NCBI GenBank assembly: GCA_007644065.1
Contig: VJWN01000019.1
Span: forward strand, 124,001 to 188,000
DNA: 64,000 nucleotides
Source of the DNA: Margaritispora aquatica
Taxonomy: Eukaryota > Ascomycota > Leotiomycetes > Helotiales > Discinellaceae
Direction: 5' to 3'
Numbering within the stretch: position 1 is the first letter of the stretch; each line of letters begins with the position of its first letter. The notes beneath the pieces were generated by a model. It was not told the DNA's origin and searched no databases. It saw nothing but the letters and a program-made list of their open reading frames with translations. The translations under genes and the position numbers were made by a program. Positions 1-13,053 of this stretch are shown here, piece after piece.

Positions 1-2569
1 ATATATGTATACATGCCCTCAGTTTCTACGTAGCCTGACCTTAGTACCAGAGAGTACGGAGCGGAGGTATCTCAGTAATCTATGCATCTATGTATTTCGG
101 AATCTAACAAGCGAATCTTCACCTACTCACCTCGTCACTCACGCATCTATGTAGAGTGAACATAAATTCGATATACGAGCCCCAAATCCCCAAAATAAGA
201 TACATACCAAAACTTAAATATCAGCGATATCACGTCTTCCAATGTGACTCCAAATTGAAATTGAACTCAGCTCAAACTAAAATCTAAGCATAAACCCAAA
301 TCCAGATATAAACACAAATCTAACTCCAAATCCGAGTCCAACTCAAACCCTAGATGCGACAAAATCTGCATCCACATCCAACAAAAAATAAAATAAACGA
401 ACGCAACGAAAACGCAACGAAATACCAACCGAAATCGCCAGAAACTGACGCCAGAGTAGACGCAATAGGGGCAAGGTAGGGACAGCGGCAGGGGAAAGGA
501 AAAAAGAGCCTCATGCTCTCACTTCACCCATTCACGTACGTCCAGATCCAGCCACAGGCTCGACACAGCATACACAGCATACACAGCCCCACAACAGCAA
601 CAAAAAGCAACGACGCGACGAAGTGAAGAAAAATCTAGAAAAGGGATAAAGGAGACAAAAATCCAGAAAAGAGAAAAGTAGACCAAACAAAGGAGAAGTA
701 AAAGAAGTAAAAATGAAGTACAAAGTCTTTAAAAAAAAAATACACAATACACACACAGTACACACAAAACAGAAGAATGATGCGAGTGTTTCTAGTCCCT
801 AGTCTCTACCTCGTTCCTCGTCCCGACAGAACAGAAAATATAGAAGACGGAAAAGCAAAATTCGAAGCGAGCCTTTTCAGGCGTTCATGCATGCATTCAT
901 GCATTTAGTACACCTACCTACCTACCTACCTACCTTAGGTAGGCGTTTTCCCAATCAATCAATCAATCAATCAAGCGTTCAAGCATCCAAGTAGGCGTTC
1001 AAGCAAGCAAGCAAGCAAGCATGTATTCGAGGCGTCTAGTTCCAAGTAGTTCTAGTTCTCGCATCAGCGTTTAAGTGCGTCTGTCGCTGTCTCTCTCCAT
1101 CTGTCTCTCTGCGTCTCGACGTGTTCTAAATGTCTTTCCATGCGCGACTCCTTGAATCCAACACCATTCAATTCAACTCGATTCAATTCGCATCAATCTA
1201 ATTCAGCCCAGTTCAGCCCAATTCGCACGTTACCTCGCCTCACCTCACCTTACCCTCACCTTCGCGTTACCTCACCATGGTCCAGTTCCAGTCCAGTCCC
1301 AATTCCAGTCCAGTCCCAATTCCAGTCCCAATTCCAATCAGCTCTATAGAGTCTAGATCTATCTGCATCTTTCTAAATCTACATCCAAATCCAGACCTGC
1401 ATCTAGATCCGCATACACCCATACATACATACATACATACATACATTACTTCCACCGTTTTTGTTGCGTTGCGTTGCTTTGCGTTGCTTTGCCTACCTTT
1501 TGCTTTTCCTTCCTCAGCAGTCTCACTCCCTGCCGACCTCACATGTCTCATTACTGTACATACACTCAAAAAGAAGTCTCACAGCATAAGATGAACCACT
1601 CCACTCCCAAAAATCCCATGCCGACATCAACAAAATCGTGCAGAAGGGCATCAGACAAAGTCTCACCTACTATTAATTCTTTTGAGATCTATCGTAGGCT
1701 GGAATCCAGTTCGGAACCTAAACATGAATCTAAAACAGGCCATGGGCAATGAAGAATGTGAGAATAGGAAAATGTGAGCATTTCTAAAATTTGAATTCCA
1801 TTCGATCGTGGTCTTATTTCCCACAGCTACCTACCCCGTATCTATTTCTATATTTCATGCGGCTCATCAGAATCGAAACCAGATTCAAATATCAAAATCA
1901 CAAGATTCAGAAACAGATTCACATCTCAGCCATCACTTCCCAATTAGGCCATCCCACTGCATTCAGCCCCTCGGGTTTCACTCTCCCTTACCCCTACCAA
2001 ATCCTTCCATTCAACCCCCACACATTACCACGCCCCTTTTTGTCTTTCTCCCTTCTTTGTTCCTTCGCAATCCGCCCTTGATTGATTCATGTCTCAGCCT
2101 CTATCTTTCCTTCTTTGCTCTGGCTGATTGATGCCTGCAAAAGCCAGCCTCCTAAATAAAAAAAAATATCCAACAAAAGTTCCAAAAAAAAACTCCGAAA
2201 CACCCTCGCTCACTCCCTTGCTGCTAGATTAAATAATATACCAGGATAATGACATTGAACATTGAGCCTGAATGAAGAGTAGAAAAAGTGGCTGGATGAT
2301 CGATCGTCGGCAGATAGAGTGGTAGCAAAATGAGTGAGTGTGCCGATCGACCCGGGTTTGTTATTTAACCGATGTTGGTGTAAGATGTTGACATGGTGCT
2401 GTGCCTCTGCCGAACGCCTGAATATCCCGAAAAGCCTGATTAATTATCGTGTGGGATTGATGAATGAGTGATTGATGATTTAACGCCGAGACCGATGCGG
2501 ATTGGAATGGGAAGAGATTCTAGTGAGTATGCAGTTATTTGACCGTCTTGAGAGAAATCGAGTGTCACT
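1..2569. other. Low-complexity intergenic DNA, no gene seen
   Basis: No open frame here has the length, codon pattern or recognisable domain of a gene. The stretch is rich in short tandem motifs: CCTA repeats at about 912-934 followed by the inverted form AGGTAGG, AATC repeats at about 952-973, AAGC repeats at about 1001-1022, and CATA repeats at about 1428-1445. Several imperfect runs of CCAGTTC/CAATTC lie at 1160-1350. The right end is the downstream flank of the minus-strand glycoside hydrolase gene. Confidence 0.7.
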
Positions 2570-3869
2570 TTATAGAGAGGTGATCTTGATTTCCAACTTT
2601 GGCACATCGAGCGTGATGTTTAGTGGGGATGAGAAAGTTTCAGATCCCAAACTCAAATATCCCAAATAAGTTGCCGACGTTGGGAACGAGGCATTGAGAT
2701 GCGTGATAGATGGGAAGATGTTCACGAGCGGTGCGATGTCACCAGTGAACTTTTCAGTCGTTTGGTTTGCCACCCAGGTGAGCACGTTTTGCTTGACTCC
2801 ATTGACACCTGTGTAGAGGGAGCTGTGACAATGTTAGCAATTCCGTCTCCAGTTAAAGTTTGATATGAGATCGAGGTAAGTTCAAGCTAGCGATGCAGGT
2901 ACCAAGTACGAGAGCTAACGGCACGGGGAGGGTAACAAGAAGGAGTGGATCGGAAAATATGAGCTAAAAGAAAGCGCCAAACTAACAATGAAGTCCCATT
3001 GATCGTCTGCGTGGCTACGGGGCCCGCTGCCAAACCGATGGGTTGAGTGCCATTTCCAATGGTCGCAAACCACACCATGACCTCGTATTTGGCCAGCGTA
3101 TTGTTCTGCGCGCTGATCGCATCGGAATCCAAAAACATATCAATCGCAACGTTGGCGTTGACTTGGTTGCGCGTCATGGCTGGGACATCCGTCAGAGCAG
3201 CGACTGTGTTGCCCAAGCCATAAGTCCAGGCCATGTCGATGTCAATGGTGGAGAGCGAAGAGATGGTGAGCGGCATGACGGTATGATCGATTTGTACATA
3301 GGGAAAGGCGTGGACCGGTGCCGTGACGGGACCAACGGGGTATTGCCATGTGACTGAGAAGGGAGGTGCGGTGTCGTTTGTGGCATATGTTTGGTTGTTA
3401 TTTGTGGTGATCTTGTGATTGTTAGTGTTGTGGGACGAGGAGGAGAACAATTCCGAACATACATTCATACACAGCGCTCCTGGGTCACCCTCTGTCCAAC
3501 CCCACTGATTAGGATTTACTAGAGCATGTTAGCCAAGTTTTGACAATGGATATCCTCTCTGGAGATTTGATATCACTCGTGGGCGTGCTCTTGGGGGTCC
3601 CGCTCCAGCTACTTACATGTATATTGCCTTCCCTCTGTCAATGGTGTCACGACGGTTTGTTTCTGACAGTACATGGTGGTGGTGGTGCCATTATCCTTTG
3701 GTTTGGGCGGAGTCGCTACTGGAGGAAGAATGCTCGTGGTATTGTCGCCGACAAAAAGAGGAGCTTGACCTGTTGCCTGACGATGTAAATCGATACCCAT
3801 CAAAACCCCAATGGTCGCACCCATGGGGATAGCCAAGAGGCCGACATTGACCAAGAGACGAAAGACCAT
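2570..3869 (-). CDS. Glycoside hydrolase family 12-type endoglucanase
   Basis: Predicted 328-residue secreted or membrane-anchored beta-glucanase that would cut beta-1,4-glucan or xyloglucan outside the cell. Exons (minus): 3869-3617, 3518-3463, 3411-2987, 2822-2570; every junction is GT-AG and keeps frame. The N-terminus has a hydrophobic segment (about residues 5-25) and a Thr/Pro-rich linker. The GH12 fold is suggested by a YxQKQT-type first strand, the Asn-Gln-Trp-Gly motif, and the two usual catalytic glutamates: Glu213 in the YEVMVW motif and Glu306 in the GSETF motif near the C-terminus. The long first segment resembles a signal anchor more than a simple signal peptide. The last intron (164 bp) is longer than is usual here. 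Family assignment is fairly sure; substrate is not known. Confidence 0.8.
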
Positions 3870-4110
3870 GGTGAAGGTGAGAGTGAGAGAGAGAGGTAGG
3901 TGGTATTGGGATTGATGTTGATGCGATGTGAGCGATTGTGATTATATTAACAATAAATGTGAACGAGAGATGGGTTGGATGGATGGATGGCTGGAGGGGG
4001 GATCCGAAAGCGACAGTAAATTAATTCCACACAGAAACGAGTGTCTGGTTTGGATATCAATGTCGAATGTCGAAGGTCAAAATGTTCAGTGACCAGTGTT
4101 CAAGTCCGAA

Positions 4111-4145
4111 GTCGAAGTCGAAGTCGAAGTCGAAGTCGAAGTCGA
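4111..4145. repeat. (GTCGAA)n hexanucleotide repeat
   Basis: About six head-to-tail copies of GTCGAA, nearly perfect. It lies in intergenic DNA upstream (5') of the glycoside hydrolase start codon and outside any believable reading frame. Confidence 0.9.
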
Positions 4146-4902
4146 TGTTGGTGGATGACCAACTGGATGACTGATGACTGATTGACTGGTGACTGAGGTT
4201 TGGTTAATGTTGTCGGAACTGATTAGGAGGAGATAGAGAGTTGAAGACAAAAAGACCAAGACCAAGTCGGAGACGGAGACAGCGAGCGACAAGCAAGCAG
4301 GCAGGCAGGTAGGTAGGTAAGCAAGCGACAGAGACAGGAACCAGCAGTAGCAGCAGGAGTAGCAGCGGCTCCTTTTAGAAATGGCAAGATCAAGCTCCAG
4401 CTCCAGTTGGTGGTGGAGGTTCAAGTTCACCACATTTTTTTTACTCCAGTCACTCCTTCCTGCCCTTCGTTCCCTTCCCGTGGCGTGGCGGGCGTGAGCG
4501 GAACTGCCTTCATTCCAGTCCCAGTGCCAGTCCTTATCCACCCTTGTCCTTGTCCTTGTCACAATAGTGGCAGTCAGTGCCAGCCCGGCTTCGTCCTAAT
4601 CCCGGTCCCAGCATGAAAGTAAGTACAGTAACAGTGACAGTACAGTACCTTGCTCCGTAAAGGAAAAGATTCGATGACGCCAAATCTATATTAAGCAATG
4701 AAAAGTCGAGTTTAAACTCTTTTCAGTGGAAAAAGCGAAAATCAGCGTGGCACAGTGGTGTGCCTGTCTGTCTATCCGGTCTCTGTTTGGTTAAGCATTG
4801 TTTTGTCTTATACCGGGGTGGATATGATATGATGGATATGACGGATACGCATTGGTGAATGGTGAATCAGGGAGAGATCGGAGGAGAAGAGCGAGAGAGC
4901 GA

Positions 4903-4933
<31 letters not shown>

Positions 4934-5297
4934 AGAGGAGAGGAGCAGAGGAGAGGAGAGGAGGGCCGAAAGAAGGGTGCAAGGGTCAGTCAGCCAGTGG
5001 GACAGTGGTGTGGGTTGTGGCGTGTGGTGTGCAAGGGCCAGCGATAAGGAAAATGGTGGAGAATGTGGAAAATGTGGAAAATGTTGGCCCAGGAATCTTT
5101 ATCAATCCAACACCTAAAGTCCAAGAAAGGGTTAGCGGTCAAAACAAAGCGAGAAATGAACGGGGGAAGGAGAGAGGGAGAAAGGAGGGAGAAAGAAAAC
5201 CTCGTATTCAAACCAGACAAGCCTTGTCAAGCGTGACGAGATAGACAAATAGCCCATGGGATGGGGAGCACAACCGCACGACAAGCCAACACGAACC

Positions 5298-5326
5298 ACC
5301 ACCATCATCATCATCATCATCATCAC
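5298..5326. repeat. (CAT)n trinucleotide repeat
   Basis: A perfect or near-perfect run of CAT/ATC trinucleotides in intergenic DNA. It creates poly-His, poly-Ile and poly-Met frames that are artefacts of the repeat. Confidence 0.9.
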
Positions 5327-6338
5327 GACCAGGACCGACCGACTAGAGACAGACCTACCTACCTACCTATCTATCTACGACCGACAGCCACCGACAAAAC
5401 CCCCTCCCTCATCCACTCACTCACTCCACAGCCGTATCATATAGCTTACCTTTACATCGTAACACAAGTGAAGTTAGTTAGCCGCAGTTCAGTTCCAGTT
5501 CCAGTTCCCAGTTCCAGTTTGGTTAGTCAGCTGTTTTTTTTGGGGGGGGGCCATTTGCCCTTTGCCACTTTGCCACCTTAACTTGCACTTGTAACTTGCA
5601 CTTTGCAGATTACCAGTGCATGCCATCATTTTATCACTGCCCAGCGGTTGGCAAGGCAAAAAGAGGTGAAAGATGTTCATCTTTTACGAAGTGGGATCAT
5701 CTTCCACTTCGTATCTATAGTATAGTATCTATCTAACTGAGGTAGCTGACTTACTTTGGATCTATTTCCATACCCACTCTAAACTAGATCAGGTAATATG
5801 TAATATATATATATATATATATAACATATATAACATATATACTAAATGAGACTTTGAATCATTTGCATCAACTGAATCATTGTATCATTTGTAAGGTCTC
5901 TCTCTACTAGTATTTGGTATTGTGTACAGTACAGTAGTACATAGCTCAATGGGACCTGAGATAAGCATCCTTGATCTCCTTGGATAACCCTTGAAACCTG
6001 GCTCTCCTTCATAAACCCCTGTCCTGTCCGGTCTTGTCCCCTACCATTACCCCCTGAACCCCTGGAACTTTTTATCATTTCAAGCCACAATTTATTTTCA
6101 AAGCACAAGCAAAACCTCAACCTCACCTCTCTTCGGCAAACCATTGGGGAAGGGGGGGGGGAAGGAGAAGGATGGATTGGATTGGATTGCCCTGTGGGAG
6201 GATTGGGATTAGGATAGGGATTGGGATCATCGTTCATTGTCAGTCAGTGCGTGCAGTGCTTTGCTTGCTTGCTTGCTTACCTGAACTGAACTGAATGCTC
6301 AATGCTCCTCAGTATGTGCTTCTCATACATACTCCGTG

Positions 6339-6369
6339 GTAGCAGGTAGCAGGTAGCAGGTAGCAGGTG
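6339..6369. repeat. Heptanucleotide AGGTAGC tandem repeat
   Basis: About four head-to-tail copies of AGGTAGC in the intergenic region upstream of the GT2 gene. No coding frame crosses it. Confidence 0.85.
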
Positions 6370-7029
6370 GCATACAATCCACAGTGCTGCACTTCCGTCA
6401 TTTTACCTCCGTACCTTACCGTACCTAACCCTTTACTCACTCACTAAGTCAGTCGGTTCAGTCAGTCAGGGTACTTCCTTCCCATTCTTTCCTTTCCAGG
6501 TGGTCAATGTGATTCAAAGAATGAATTCCAGTTCCATTTCACTACAAAGAATCAAAGTTCACACTCCACAGCCTCACAGCCTTCCAGCCTTCTACTCAGG
6601 GCAGGTTTGACTTGACTTGACTTTGACTTACTCCGGTCACTCCTATCCCTATTTTATTTTTATTTTGATCCCCCCCCCCCTTTCTACCGCTTCTAAGATA
6701 TCTATCTAACCTAATTTACTCATCCCAAACCAAAAGCGACTCACTCAATCAGTCAGGGTAGTCAGGGTCGTCAGGGAACTCCTCCTCCGATCCCTTCCTT
6801 CTTTGCCTCACTCAACTTTTTATCACTAGTCAATCACTGCCCACTGCACACTGCACACTGTCCACTCCGCAACCAAACCCGGCTGCTGGTGCTTTATTGC
6901 TAGGTACTAACTATCCTGTACCTGTACACACACCTGTACTATCCTGTCCTGTGCGTACTTTCCTCTCCTTTCCTTTCCTCGGTCAGATCTGCACCTACAA
7001 TCCTACCACCAACCACCCACTCACTACCT

Positions 7030-7300
7030 ACTGACTGCACTACTCTCACTTCACCTCTCACTCTCACTCTTTGTACTCTCTCTCGCTTCTGATTACACAC
7101 CTCCGTGCCTTTTCGGGTGCCCCACTCTTTTCTCCTTCCACTTCCCCTTCCACCACCCTCGTCCCTCGTCCGGCCACCTGCATCCTTCCTTTCCAACCAT
7201 TCATCCCTCCTCCTAACCTCTCTCTCTCTCTCCACCACCTCCACCTCCTCCTCTCCCTCTTCCTCTCTCCTTGTTTATATTCATCCTTCTCATTTATATT
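7030..7300 (+). promoter_or_regulatory. Pyrimidine-rich leader or core promoter of GT2 gene
   Basis: A run dominated by C and T (CTCTCACT, CCTCCTC, TCTCTCTC) about 240-500 bases before the GT2 start codon. CT-rich tracts just upstream of transcription starts are common in highly expressed filamentous-fungal genes. That this one is the core promoter or 5' leader of the GT2 gene is inferred from position and composition only. Confidence 0.35.
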
Positions 7301-7536
7301 TCATTTCGAAGCAGTCAACATTTATTCGATCTGTCCGACATAACCACATTCGTTTCCCCTCAATCAAACTCATATCAACGCAGCCCACTCTCGTTACCAA
7401 CAACCAAAACTCCACCGAGTTGATGACAGTCGGATACCTATAGACACCACATCACGCATCTCACCTGGAAAGTCACATCAAAAGATATATTTAGCGGACG
7501 GGTAGAGGTACCTCAACTCTAGGTTATCCACACGTG

Positions 7537-10045
7537 ATGGCCGAGCGCCGTGGTGGCAGCAATATGGGTGGACAACATCATACGTCGGCCTTCGAGGAGG
7601 AAATGGTCGATATCGAATCCATTCGAAATCATCCCGATAGCTTTGAGTCTCAAGAACCGCGCATGTCCAGCTTGAGGCCCAACATGTATCATGGGGACAA
7701 CAACTCCGCCGAATACCTTCCTCCGGCCGTCCTGCGAAGAAGGGGTTCAGGTGTCGATTCAATCCCAGATACACCAGGAGGTTCAAGAACGGGTACACCA
7801 TTCTCGGTATGTCACTCTGCATCACGATACACGCTTCGTCCAATGCACTGCTAACCATAACCAGGCCCCCTATGGCAATCACTTCCAAAATGATTCGCGG
7901 AGTGCACAGAGTTTCACACACCTCCTCAGTGCTCCCGGCGCACCCCCGTGGAGTTTCCAGGCTGGCAGTCACACCAGTCTAGGTCCACCAGGCAGTCATG
8001 CCAGTGTTGCAACCTTCATGACAACGCTGGGCACGCCAGGAAGTCATCAGAGCGTGGCTACCTTCTCGAGCATCTCGCCGCCCCCGACGATACCGTCGAA
8101 AGAATGGGTGGATTCGGGTGCCATCTCACGATTGAATGATCGTGATGATATTGACATCTGGGGTGGATGGAGGCGGTATCTCTTTAAGCTCATTCCCGTC
8201 GTGGCTTTCAGTAACGCGACCTTGTACTTGTTCTACCTCGCCCTGCGTATCTATTGTGTCGTTTCCGCCCAACGAGCACGGGGAATCTCGTATCCGGGTG
8301 CGTGGGTCTTCTTGTCCGTCGAAATTGCCGTCGCCATCCCTTCACAGATGCACAACTTCTGGACCATGTGGGCCATGAAGAAGAGAAACCGCCCGAAGTT
8401 GCGTCTGTTGGGTGATGAGGTGCCCACGATTGATGTATTTGTCACGTGCTGTGGTGAAGACGACGAGGTCGTGCTGGATACCGTGCGTGGTGCGTGCGAT
8501 ATCGATTATCCCCGAGATCGATTCCGTGTTCTGGTTCTCGATGACGGCAAATCAGCCAGCTTGGAGGCGGCCATCTCCCTCTTGACCATGATGTACCCCA
8601 ATGTCTACTATATCGCTCGTAAGAAGTACCCGGGTGTCCCCCATCACTTCAAAGCTGGTAATCTGAACAATGGTCTCGCCGAGGTGGACAATCTCCCTGG
8701 TGGACCCGGCGAGTTTATGGCTGCGCTCGATGCCGATATGGTATGTCCGATGCTCCCTCTTCTGTACCTATCACCCACTAATTCGTGGTAGATTCCCGAA
8801 CCTGACTGGCTGCGTGCCATCATCCCCCATCTGCTCGCGGATCCCAAGATGGCCCTCGCATGCCCACCCCAATTGTTTTACAACACTCCCCCCTCTGATC
8901 CCCTGGCCCAAAGTTTGAACTTCTTCGTCCACGTCATCGAGCCCATCAAGGACGCCCTCGGAGTCGCATGGTGTACCGGTTCAGGTTACATCATCCGCCG
9001 CAAAGCCCTCGACGACATTGGAAACTTCCCTCTCGGTTCCCTCGCGGAAGATGTCGCTACCTCCACGATGATGCTGGGCAAGGGCTGGAAGACAGCCTAC
9101 GTTCACGAGCCCCTCCAATTTGGCACTGTTCCTGAAGATTACGGTTCTCACTTGAAGCAGCGTACCCGTTGGGCCATTGGTACTGTGCAGACAGCCGTGA
9201 AGCTCAACTTCTGCTTGTGGGGCAAGGACGTCCGTGCCATGACAGTCGCACAGCGTTTCTCAGGTTTCCTGTACGCCACGCTCTCGTTGTTCACCATCCT
9301 CGTCACCATGTCTCTGTTTGCTATTCCCGTGGTCCTCCTCTGGGGTAAGCCACTGATTGCCTTCGCCACCCTCGAGCAGCTCAAATGGCTCATCTGGACC
9401 TGTTTCGCTGTCACCATGTCAGGACGTCTCTGCGAGTTTATCCTGTTCATCCCCGCCGGATACCAGTGCGGTCAGCGTGATTTCCGATACCAACTCTGGA
9501 TGTCACCATACTTGGCTCTCTCCATCACCCGTGCCTTCTTCCTTCCACGCTGGCTCGGTGGTGAGGTCGTGGCTTTCAAGCCCACTGGATCCCTCGGCTC
9601 CGCACTCAATGAACGTGACCCCAAGCTAAAGAAGAACATGATCAAGCGCATGTGGGCCATTCTGTTCCAATTCTTCGCCTTTTTCCATCTGTCTTTCGTC
9701 TACCTCACCATCGCCGCCGTCATCATGACCTCGTACAAGGTCTTCTACGAGCAAAAGACCTTCCGGGACATCTCGCTCGGCCTCATTTCGCATGCGTTCT
9801 GGCCGCCCTTGACCTTCCTGTTCATCTGCTCTTCGTTGTGGACCCCCATTTCATACGCGATCGACCCCCCAACTATGCCTGATCGCGAGGATTTGTTGGA
9901 GAGAGATCCCAAGACTGGTGTGGCCCATCCAACAGCCGAGAGTAAGAAGATCGGCTTCAGTGGATATGTGGCTTGGTTTGAGCTGCAGTATTCGATTGGT
10001 ACGATCTGGACTTGTGTGGTGTTTGCCTATAGTTTCTTTTTGTGA
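7537..10045 (+). CDS. GT2 cellulose-synthase-like membrane glycosyltransferase
   Basis: 799-residue processive beta-glycosyltransferase predicted in the plasma membrane, making an extracellular polysaccharide from a UDP-sugar. Exons: 7537-7806, 7865-8740, 8792-10045; both introns (58 and 51 bp) are GT-AG and phase 0. The ATG at 7537 is used; the codon just before it is GTG. The N-terminal 130 residues are Ser/Pro/Gly-rich and disordered, followed by two membrane spans, the catalytic domain and several C-terminal spans. GT-A motifs are complete: Asp316-Asp317-Gly, Asp379-Ala-Asp381, Asp469 in the AED motif, and Gln-Arg-Thr-Arg-Trp at 505-509. It resembles the conserved fungal GT2 proteins needed for hyphal growth on surfaces and virulence (ZtGT2/FgGT2 type); the exact orthology is not proven. 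Codon use is strongly C-ending, which suggests high expression. Confidence 0.9.
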
Positions 10046-10904
10046 GAGAGTGAATGCCTGTCATCTGGACCATTTGTTTGGTACCGATCTTTGAAGGAGG
10101 GAGTGGTTGTTATTTGAGCATCTGTTTGGTACCGATCTACCATCTACCAACGTCCACGGGTTCCGTCACTGATATTTTCATATATCACGCCATTTAAAAC
10201 GCATCTATCTGTCATTTCATTGTTTTTTATATCTGTTTATTTGTTTTCACTGGCATGGGAAGAGGGTTGATCGATCATAGCGAGCGAACGAAATAAGATG
10301 GTCGAGCGAACGAACGTGTAACGCAGGCTGTCAGGCGTAGTGAGGCGTATGTGTTGGTACAAATAAAGGTAGATTTCTGTTTAGGATGTAAATAGGCAGA
10401 CGAGCAGAACTGGCTGGCTGGATGAGAGAGAGTCTGTGTGAGGGCGCAGGCAGGGCATGAAGATGGTGTTCATGCATATAGTAATTAATAGTAATGGATA
10501 CAATGGAGAAACTATCAATTATGGCTTTACGTTTCCCTTTCTCCCGTTTCTTTCTCTACCTCTTTTATCCTACTTATAGTTTTCTCTCCCTTTTCTTGCG
10601 TTGAGAATTATATGTATAGACTGGAATTTATTTTAGTTGGGCTTAGTCCAGGTCAATTTTAAGTCGATGGAGTCTATCCTTATCCTTTTAGGCCAAGTCT
10701 CAAGATCGTCTACGGAAAGCCTTCTTTTCGCTATTCATTGTCCATTGTCCATTGTCCACCTTCTATCTATCCGCTCTTGATATTTTGTACCTACCTTCTA
10801 CTTTCCGCTTTCTACTTAAGGGAATTTAAGGTAAGTTGTGTTAAGTAGGCGTGGAGTAGGTATAGAGTCTGGGATCGAAGGTCTGAATATAAGATTTAGG
10901 TTTT

Positions 10905-10988
10905 GATTTCGATTTCGATTTCGATTTCGATTTCGATCGGGAGCTGGATCTGGATCTGGATCTGGATCTAGATGTAGATGTAGATGTA
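10905..10988. repeat. Compound hexanucleotide array GATTTC / TGGATC / GATGTA
   Basis: Three adjoining six-base arrays. GATTTC is repeated about five times, then TGGATC about four times, then GATGTA about three times. All share a GAT core and a six-base period, so they may have arisen by slippage from one ancestral unit. The array lies about 0.9 kb after the GT2 stop codon. Confidence 0.85.
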
Positions 10989-13012
10989 GGATTTAGGATT
11001 TAGGATCTCAAGTCCAAGGTTAAAGTCAAAGTCAGAGTCTGAAATCTAAATCTAAATCTATTACTACCCTTACTGCTACCCTTACTGCTACCTACTACGT
11101 TATTGCTACTGCTGCTGTCATCTGGATGAAGTATGAGTTAAAATCTATCTGTTTGAATTCTTATAACTGATGACTGATGACTAATGACTGGCTTATAACT
11201 GAATCGAGTGAGAAAGTGAGCAAGTGAGCAAATGAGTAAGAAACTTTTTGGTTTGGCTTGGCTTGGCTTGGTGGCTCTCTCTCTCTCTCTCTCTTTCTTA
11301 TAGGATTACGAATAAGTAAGGTGTTAAACTTCTCTTAACTAATTTCTTACCTCTGCCTTTATTCTTTCGTCCTTACTTTTACCTGCGTATAATCGACTGA
11401 CTGACTATCTTCACCTTTTTTTCTCTCTTTCGTGAAGTCCAAGGAAAATACCGCATCGTGTCGTATCGTACCTTACGTAAAGTAGAACGAACTAAGCAAG
11501 TAGCTAGTGAGGCTGAGTACGCACGCAGTACAGTAGTATGTTGATCTACCTGTCTATCTATCTCCTTACTATATGCCGAGGGAAGTGGAAGTTAGGCGAG
11601 GCAAAAGTGGAGTTGAGTTGAGTTAACTTGAGTTGAGCTGCGTGGTATAAAGTGGGAATGAACCTATACCGTACCGAACCGAACCAAACCATACCGAAGC
11701 ATATCATATCGTATCGTATCGTACCGTATAGCCCCACATTTGCGGTACGAGATGATGCTTTCGCATGGATGTACTAGGGGGTAGTGGGGAGTACATCACG
11801 AGTATATCACGAGTTTCTCGTTCTCACGAGGTGTGGAGACTGGCCCGTGATAGAGGGTGTGGAAAAGAGTGGAAAAGAGTGGAGTACAGTAGGGCGGAGT
11901 GCAGTGGAGTGGATTGGAGTGGATTAGTAAGTAGGGTACCTTTCTTTAACTACCTAGGTACTTTGTCGAGCGAAGTGGGGTGGGCGAACTTAAGCTTGCT
12001 AGGTAGGTAAGCTAGGTAAGCACGGTAGGCTGGGAGGGTGGAATAAACACGAGCTTACCTACCTACCTAGCTCGCTCGCTTGCTATTTTCTTACTGTACT
12101 TCTTGTGTCGGCGTATCGTATCTGATGATTAGCTCTGGTTGTGGATATTAGTACTTAGCTTGTATGAGGGGTTTTAGGGAAGAAAAATAATACGTGGGAT
12201 GCGAGATTGAGAGGGTGTTGGAGATTGAGATTCAGGTTGTGATTGGGATAAACTGAGTCAAGCGAAGTCGAGTCGAGTTACCTTTGTATTACGAAATAAG
12301 GTGATGGTGGTGGATAACCCATAAGATGTGATGTGAAATAAAAGGTAATACAGCTAGGTGGCGAACGCTTGAGGAAGGGGAGTGGATGAAGATATCTGCG
12401 CCTCTTTCGTGAAAGAGGAGGAGATGGTTAGGTCCTAGCGATAAACAGGGGAAGATGTCACGGAACGATTGTGATTCTGATTCTGATTTTGAAAGTTGGG
12501 AGGCATATATATATATAGCTGGAGAGGTAAGGATGAGTATACCTTAAAATCGAACTAGATCGAATTAGCAATACCCATCAAACGGAGAGATGAACAGAGG
12601 AAGTGGTAGATTTGCTAGGCCGTACCGTCATAGACACGATATCCGTTTTTTTCGTTTAAAGAACGAGTTTCGTTTGCAGGCTGTTATTGATGTGAACGGT
12701 GCGCAATCATATGTTTCTCTCTGGGCGAGACGAAAGAAAAGAGGTCGGGGAAAGAAATAAAGCGATTAGGCGATGGTGTTGAAGTGACTTGATTTGAGTT
12801 GAGTTTGTGGCTATACAATGAAGGAATCCATGAACGGGTGGGTAGATGAATGGATAATCGAACGAGCTTTGGTTTGTAAGATTAGTGGATTGGGGATTAG
12901 AGACTACGTTTACGTGTTCCAAGCCCATGGAAGGAGAGATGGATTGAGATATGCAGTACAGACCTGGCTTAGTTGAGTGTAGAGGTAGGCAAATGAACTG
13001 AATCAAGTGGAA

Positions 13013-13053
13013 TAAAGTGAAGTGAGGTAAAGTGAAGTGAGGTAAAGTGAAGT
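13013..13053. repeat. Short tandem repeat, unit about 15 bp (AAAGTGAAGTGAGGT)
   Basis: Two full copies and a partial third of an A/G-rich unit in intergenic DNA. It is flanked by further GTGAAGT-like sequence. Confidence 0.75.

Larger units (their letters stand above)
3870..7536. other. Microsatellite-rich intergenic region upstream of GT2 gene
   Basis: No supported gene in about 3.7 kb. Contents: (GTCGAA)n at about 4111-4145, GA-rich then (GT)n at about 4880-4932, (CAT)n at about 5298-5326, (AT)n at about 5803-5822, (TTGC)n at about 6259-6279, and an AGGTAGC heptamer repeat at about 6339-6369. The last 500 bases become strongly pyrimidine-rich. The 158-codon minus frame at 4086-4562 is mostly a translated hexamer repeat and is not credible. 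Confidence 0.7.

Noticed and set aside
4086..4562. 158-codon minus frame with Ser-Thr repeats and a Leu-rich core
   Set aside because: Its end is a translated GTCGAA microsatellite and the rest is low-complexity DNA; no start context or homologous motif.
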